Translations under genes and position numbers: made by a program
Shown: positions 42,925-46,811 of the stretch, one piece after another
How positions within the stretch are numbered: the first letter of the stretch is position 1
Layout: every line of letters begins with the position of its first letter
From: CAXSEF01 sp050920955
GTDB taxonomy: Bacteria; Pseudomonadota; Alphaproteobacteria; Acetobacterales; Acetobacteraceae
Direction: 5' to 3'
Assembly (NCBI GenBank): GCA_050920955.1
Contig: JBPBQS010000044.1
Location: forward strand, 1-46,811
DNA: 46,811 nt
Notes under the pieces: model-generated
The model's database searches: none
What the model saw: the letters and a program-made list of their open reading frames with translations, nothing else
Told to the model about the DNA's origin: nothing

Positions 42925-44139
42925 TCAACGCTCCACGAGCGCGATGCGCCGGTTGTACCAGTTCATGAACAGGCTGATGGACAGCGAGATGCTCAGGTAG
43001 GCGGCCATGATGATCGCGATGCCCTCGATGGCCTGCCCGGTCTGGTTGATCTCGGTGTTGGCGATGGACACGATGTCCTGGTAGCCGATCGCCACCGCGA
43101 GCGAGCTGTTCTTCGTCAGGTTGAGGAACTGCGAGGTCATCGGCGGGATGATCACCCGCAGCGCCTGCGGCAGTACGATGCGCCGCAGCACCGTGGACCG
43201 CCTGAGCCCCAGCGCCTCGGCCGCCTCCCACTGCCCGCGCGGCACGGCGAGGATGCCGGAGCGCACGATCTCGGCGATGTAGGTCGCGGTGTACAGCACC
43301 AGCCCGGTCAGCAGCGCGCCGTACTCCGGGCTCAGCGTGGCCCCGCCCTGGAAGTTGAACCCGCGCAGCTCCGGCACGTCCAGCGCGAACGGCGCCCCGA
43401 TCCCGAGCCACGCCAGCAGCGGCAGCCCGACCAGCAGCCCCGCCGCCACCGGCAGCACGGCCGGCCGCACGCCGGTCGCCTCCTGCACCCGCGAGGCCCT
43501 GCGCGCCCACGCCCAGACCAGCCCCACCGCCACCACGAACGCCGCCACCACGAGGCCATACCCCGGCTGCCAGTCGATCGTCGGCAGCCGGAAGCCGCGG
43601 TTGGACAGGAACAGCCCGGGCACCGGGTGGAACGACTGCTTCGGCGGCGGCAGCGTCTGCACCAGCCCGTACCAGAACAGCAGCTGCAGCAGCAGCGGGA
43701 TGTCGCGCAGCGTCTCGACATAGACGCCGGCCACGCGCGACAGCAGCCAGTTCGGCGACAGCTTCGCGAGCCCGACCAGCGTGCCCAGCAGCGTCGCCAG
43801 CACGATGCCCACCACGGCGACGCGCAGCGTGTTCAGGAACCCGATCACCAGGGCGCGGCCGTATGTGCTGCTCGCCGGGTCGTAGCCGATCAGGTGCTCG
43901 CCCACCGGGATGCCCGCGGTGCGGCCCAGGTAGCCGAAGCCGGTGGCGATGTGGCGCGCCTCCAGGTTGCGGCTGGTGTTGGTCACGAGATAGGCGACGA
44001 GCAGCGCCAGCCCGCCGACGATCGCCGCCTGCCACACCACCGCGCGGAACCGCGGGTCCGCCCAGGACAGCGCGATGCGCCGCCGCGGCGGGCCCGCCCT
44101 GCGTACGGCCGGGGCGGTGGGAAGGGCGGCTCCGGACAT
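42925..44139 (-). CDS. aapQ: Polar amino-acid ABC transporter permease (AapQ type)
   Basis: 404 aa, about eight helices. The EAA loop WEAAEALGLRRSTVLRRIVLPQALR is near residue 315, and NLTKNSSLAVAIGYQDI follows as in AapQ. ATG 44139 has GAGGAG seven bases upstream. It is the first gene of the operon and has a sigma-54-type promoter about 45 bases upstream. The binding protein AapJ, usually just upstream, is absent here. Confidence 0.9.
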   Translation of the reverse strand: MSGAALPTAPAVRRAGPPRRRIALSWADPRFRAVVWQAAIVGGLALLVAYLVTNTSRNLEARHIATGFGYLGRTAGIPVGEHLIGYDPASSTYGRALVIGFLNTLRVAVVGIVLATLLGTLVGLAKLSPNWLLSRVAGVYVETLRDIPLLLQLLFWYGLVQTLPPPKQSFHPVPGLFLSNRGFRLPTIDWQPGYGLVVAAFVVAVGLVWAWARRASRVQEATGVRPAVLPVAAGLLVGLPLLAWLGIGAPFALDVPELRGFNFQGGATLSPEYGALLTGLVLYTATYIAEIVRSGILAVPRGQWEAAEALGLRRSTVLRRIVLPQALRVIIPPMTSQFLNLTKNSSLAVAIGYQDIVSIANTEINQTGQAIEGIAIIMAAYLSISLSISLFMNWYNRRIALVER

Positions 44140-44185
44140 CGGTGGCTCCTCGAGGCGGCGGCATGCGCGAACGGCGTGCCCGATA

Positions 44186-44201
44186 TGCATCCCGCGCGCC
44201 A
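44186..44201 (-). promoter_or_regulatory. Sigma-54-type promoter for aapQMP
   Basis: On the - strand: TGGCGCGCGGGATGCA, which has GG and GC exactly ten bases apart as in the -24/-12 consensus TGGCACG-N4-TTGCA, with two mismatches. Transcription would start about 37 bases before the aapQ ATG. Confidence 0.5.
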
Positions 44202-44412
44202 GAACCGCCAGGGCCCAGCCGCCACGCCCCGGATGGCCCGCCTGCGACCCGGCCGTGCCTGGACCTTGCGGAAACCACCTGGCGTCGAAACGAGCCGGCC
44301 TGCCCACGGACCGGGCACGCGCCGCCTCCGCCACCCCCGCCACCGCCGCCGCCGCCCCGCCGGGAGCATCAGGAAACCATGTGCCGACTGTGGCGCCACG
44401 GCAACAACCCTG

Positions 44413-44428
44413 TGGCAGGAATATTGCA
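44413..44428 (+). promoter_or_regulatory. Sigma-54-type promoter for the porin gene
   Basis: TGGCAGGAATATTGCA matches the -24/-12 consensus TGGCACG-N4-TTGCA with one mismatch and the required ten-base GG-GC spacing. Predicted transcription start near 44439, giving a leader of about 88 bases before the porin ATG. Confidence 0.65.
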
Positions 44429-44526
44429 AACCTCCCGCGGCGCGATACCAGCGGGCGCGTCAGCGCCTACAGCACGCCAACCTGATCGCCGGATCGTCCG
44501 GCGATCGAGCGGGAGACGCAGCGAAG

Positions 44527-45924
44527 ATGGGTTCCTCACGGGTCAGCCGGCAGACGATGGTCGCCGCCCTCCTGGTCGCCACGCCGGCGCTGGCACACGC
44601 CGACGACCTCGTGCGCATGGCGCAGTCCGTGCAGCCGAACAGCCCGGCGCAGCTCTCCGCGCCGCAGCTCGCGCCGTCCATCACCGGCAACACCGCCGGC
44701 GGCTCCGCCAACACCACCAACTCGGTGCAGGCGGGTGCTGCCGCAGCACCCGCCACCGTCACCGTGCCGCCGCTGTTCTCCAAGGCCTGGTTCGACGGCG
44801 TGAAGTACGGCGCCCAGGTCGAGGGCGGCTTCACCTTCAACGGCGACCGCCCCTCCAGCGGCATCGACGTCGGCGACCTCGTCACCGACCACGCCAACCA
44901 GGCGACCCTGAACCAGGCGCTCCTCACCGTGCAGCGCGCCCCCGACCCCAAGGCCACCGGCTACGACTTCGGCTTCGCGGTCCAGCTCATGTACGGCTCC
45001 GACGCCCGCTACTACCACTACGTCGGCGAGCTCGACCGCGACATATCGTCCCGCTACCAGCTCTCCTTCATCCAGGCCAACGTCTCGGCGCACCTGCCCT
45101 GGCTCACCGCGGGCGGCATCGACGCCAAGGCCGGCCAGTACCCCACCCCGCTCGGCTTCGAGGTCATCGACCCCTCCGCCAACCCGTTCTACAGCCACAC
45201 CTTCCTCTACAACTTCGGCCTGCCGTTCGAGCACACCGGCTTCCAGGCCACCGCCCACGTCAACGACACCCTCGACCTCTGGTTCGGCGCCGACAGCGGC
45301 AACCAGACCACGCTCGGCGCCAACACCGGCGACAACAACGGCGCCCCCGCCGGCCTCTTCGGCTTCGGCCTGAACAACCTGGCCGGCGGCAAGCTCAGCA
45401 TCGTCGCCCTCAGCCACGTCGGCGCCGAGAACGCCTCGCGCGCCCTGCCCAACGTCAACGGCTCGCTGCGCTACTACAACGACGTCGTCGCCACGTACAA
45501 GGCCACCGACAAGCTGACCTTCACCACCGAGGGCAACTACATCCGCGACGACTACGCCCGCGCCGAAGGCTACGGCGCCGTCCAGTACGCCTCCTACGCC
45601 CTGAGCGACACCGTCACCCTGAACGGCCGCGCCGAGGTCTGGCGCGACAACGGCGGCTTCTACGTCGCCAAGTACCCCGGCAACCTCGACGCCGTCAGCG
45701 GCCTCGGCGGCTTCCCCAACACCGCCATCGCCCTGCCGCGCACCACCTACGGCGAGTTCACCGCCGGCATCTCCTTCAAGCCCGCCATGCCCGCCCCCGT
45801 CACCCTCCTCCTGATCCGGCCGGAAGTGCGCTGGAACCGCTCGTTCTCCGGCACCACGCCGTTCAACGACGGGCGCGACCGCGGCCAGTTCACCGCATCT
45901 ATCGACGCCGTCCTCGGCTTCTGA
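44527..45924 (+). CDS. Outer-membrane porin (BBP2/OmpL-like)
   Basis: 465 aa. Signal peptide MGSSRVSRQTMVAALLVATPALAHA type, cut near residue 25; then a Gly/Ser/Asn-rich linker and, from about 80, alternating strands ending in the outer-membrane signature VLGF with C-terminal Phe. Motifs such as YGAQVEGGFTFN, DARYYHYVGE, GKAGQYPTPLGFEVIDP and NPFYSHTFLYNFGLPFEHTG are typical of the beta-barrel porin-2 group. It probably lets small nutrients in; the shared control region with the amino-acid importer suggests nitrogenous solutes. Confidence 0.85.
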   Translation: MGSSRVSRQTMVAALLVATPALAHADDLVRMAQSVQPNSPAQLSAPQLAPSITGNTAGGSANTTNSVQAGAAAAPATVTVPPLFSKAWFDGVKYGAQVEGGFTFNGDRPSSGIDVGDLVTDHANQATLNQALLTVQRAPDPKATGYDFGFAVQLMYGSDARYYHYVGELDRDISSRYQLSFIQANVSAHLPWLTAGGIDAKAGQYPTPLGFEVIDPSANPFYSHTFLYNFGLPFEHTGFQATAHVNDTLDLWFGADSGNQTTLGANTGDNNGAPAGLFGFGLNNLAGGKLSIVALSHVGAENASRALPNVNGSLRYYNDVVATYKATDKLTFTTEGNYIRDDYARAEGYGAVQYASYALSDTVTLNGRAEVWRDNGGFYVAKYPGNLDAVSGLGGFPNTAIALPRTTYGEFTAGISFKPAMPAPVTLLLIRPEVRWNRSFSGTTPFNDGRDRGQFTASIDAVLGF

Positions 45925-45927
45925 CGC

Positions 45928-45985
45928 GAAGCAAGGCCGGGCTCTGCCCGGACCCGCCAGGGGCGAGCCGCCCCTGGACCGGCGC
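45928..45985. repeat. Composite palindromic repeat, partial copy R13
   Basis: GAAGCAAGG start, CCGGGCTCTGCCCGG and CCAGGGGCG/CGCCCCTGG, then breaks off at ACCGGCGCATGG. Located 4 bases after the porin stop, where it could also end transcription. Confidence 0.85.
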
Positions 45986-46149
45986 ATGGAAGGAAGGGCA
46001 GGGGATGCCTGCCATGCCGCGGTGCCGCTGGCGTCAGGGGTGCGTCCTCGCCTAGACGCAGGGCAGCATCCCGCAACCTTGACGCCGGCGGCGCCTCCGC
46101 CACCTCGGGCTGGACGCGGCCCGTGCCGCCCGAGCCTGGAGCCGAGCCC

Positions 46150-46811
46150 ATGAACGACATGCCCGCCGACGTCACCCCCGCGCTCCCGGCCAGCCAGCCG
46201 TCCGCGCTCAAGGGCGTCACCGCCGAGACCGTGCTCAGCGTCCACCACTGGACCGACCGCCTGTTCAGCTTCACCTGCACCCGAGCGCCCACGCTGCGCT
46301 TCGAGAACGGTCAGTTCGCCATGATCGGCCTCGAGGTCGACGGCAAGCCGCTGCTGCGCGCCTACAGCATGGCCAGCGCCAACTACGAGGAGCAGCTCGA
46401 GTTCCTCTCCATCAAGGTGCCCGACGGCCCGCTCACCTCGCGCCTCCAGCACGTCAAGGTCGGCGACACCGTCCTCGTCGGCCGCAAGCCCACCGGCACG
46501 CTGCTGCTCGGCAACATGCTCCCCGGCCGCAACCTGTACTTCCTCTCGACCGGCACCGGCCTCGCCCCCTTCATGTCCCTCATCAAGGACCCCGAGGCCT
46601 ACGAGCGCTTCGACAAGGTCGTCCTGGTCCACGGCACGCGCCTCGTCGACGAGCTTGCCTACACGCAGTACATCTCCTCAGACCTCGCCGAGCACGAGTT
46701 CCTCGGCGACTACGTGCGCGAGAAGCTGATGTACTACCCCACGGTGACCCGCGAGGCCTTCCGCAACCAGGGCCGCATCACCGACCTGATGCGCAGCGGC
46801 AAGCTCTACGC
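46150..46811 (+). CDS. fpr: Ferredoxin-NADP reductase, 5' part
   Basis: 220 residues are present before the right edge; the end is missing. FAD-binding signature RAYSMAS at about 76-82, a second flavin segment ending in GTLLLGNMLPG, and the NADP loop STGTGLAPFMSLI at about 136-148 followed by VVLVHGTR. This is the bacterial subclass (Fpr), with a roughly 20-residue N-terminal extension. It exchanges electrons between NADPH and ferredoxin or flavodoxin in the cytoplasm. ATG 46150 is the first start in the frame near the domain. Confidence 0.88.
   Translation, partial: MNDMPADVTPALPASQPSALKGVTAETVLSVHHWTDRLFSFTCTRAPTLRFENGQFAMIGLEVDGKPLLRAYSMASANYEEQLEFLSIKVPDGPLTSRLQHVKVGDTVLVGRKPTGTLLLGNMLPGRNLYFLSTGTGLAPFMSLIKDPEAYERFDKVVLVHGTRLVDELAYTQYISSDLAEHEFLGDYVREKLMYYPTVTREAFRNQGRITDLMRSGKLY

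Larger units (their letters stand above)
44140..44526. other. Divergent control region between aapQ and the porin gene
   Basis: 387 bases without a gene. It holds two outward-facing sigma-54-type promoters (44186-44201 on -, 44413-44428 on +), a GTGGCGCCAC palindrome at 44390-44399 just upstream of the porin promoter, and a CCGCC-rich stretch at about 44325-44360. I see no NtrC consensus dyad. Confidence 0.55.

Noticed and set aside
44325..44360. CCGCC-rich tract as a repeat element
   Set aside because: Simple low-complexity GC-rich sequence without arms or copies elsewhere.

Overview
The window is a very GC-rich stretch (about three quarters G+C by eye) of a Gram-negative chromosome. A type II secretion system (T2SS), an H4MPT/methylofuran-dependent formaldehyde oxidation cluster (fhcABCD, mch, mtdB, fae), a polar amino-acid ABC transporter of the Aap type and a BBP2-type porin together suggest a methylotrophic alphaproteobacterium, probably Acetobacteraceae. 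The family assignment is an inference; no rRNA or tRNA is present to anchor it.

Layout. (1) 1-11.4 kb: T2SS genes gspH-I-J-L-M-C/N-D-K on the + strand. They are followed on the - strand by gspG and a large signal-peptide-bearing alpha/beta hydrolase that is a likely secretion substrate, then a VirB1/SLT-like lytic transglycosylase. (2) 11.5-14.7 kb: a Tat-type ferritin-like protein, an N-formylglutamate amidohydrolase and a glutamine-synthetase-family ligase. (3) 14.9-17.7 kb: a NarL-type two-component pair, a class I cytochrome c and a small Cys-containing protein. (4) 17.8-31.3 kb: the C1 core. One arm reads leftward (pterin carbinolamine dehydratase-like gene, fhcB, fhcA, fhcD, fhcC). The other reads rightward (beta-RFAP synthase, mtdB, ATP-grasp, mch, RimK-like ligase, CitG-like Orf7, fae), followed by a HisA-like gene (-) and an Orf19/MfnF-like gene (+). 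Formaldehyde captured by Fae on dH4MPT is oxidised by MtdB, Mch and Fhc to formate; the accessory genes are expected to make dH4MPT and methylofuran. (5) 31.4-38.4 kb: an OmpR-type two-component operon with a small exported protein, a lipoprotein HtrA protease, the helicase HrpB and a small lipoprotein. (6) 38.5-46.8 kb: a DsbD/ScsB-like reductase, aapQ-aapM-aapP, a divergently placed porin, and the 5' part of a ferredoxin-NADP reductase cut by the window edge.

The most unusual findings are these. (a) A family of 13 composite palindromic repeats (about 55-165 bp) sits between genes, often inside operons. They have GGAAGCAAGG...CCTTGCTTCC-like ends and internal hairpins whose arms change in a compensating way; several run into genes and supply start or stop regions. 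(b) orf7 and fae are in one uninterrupted reading frame. (c) Two face-to-face sigma-54-type promoters lie between the amino-acid transporter and the porin. Many operon junctions use ATGA or GTGA overlaps, which I used to choose starts.
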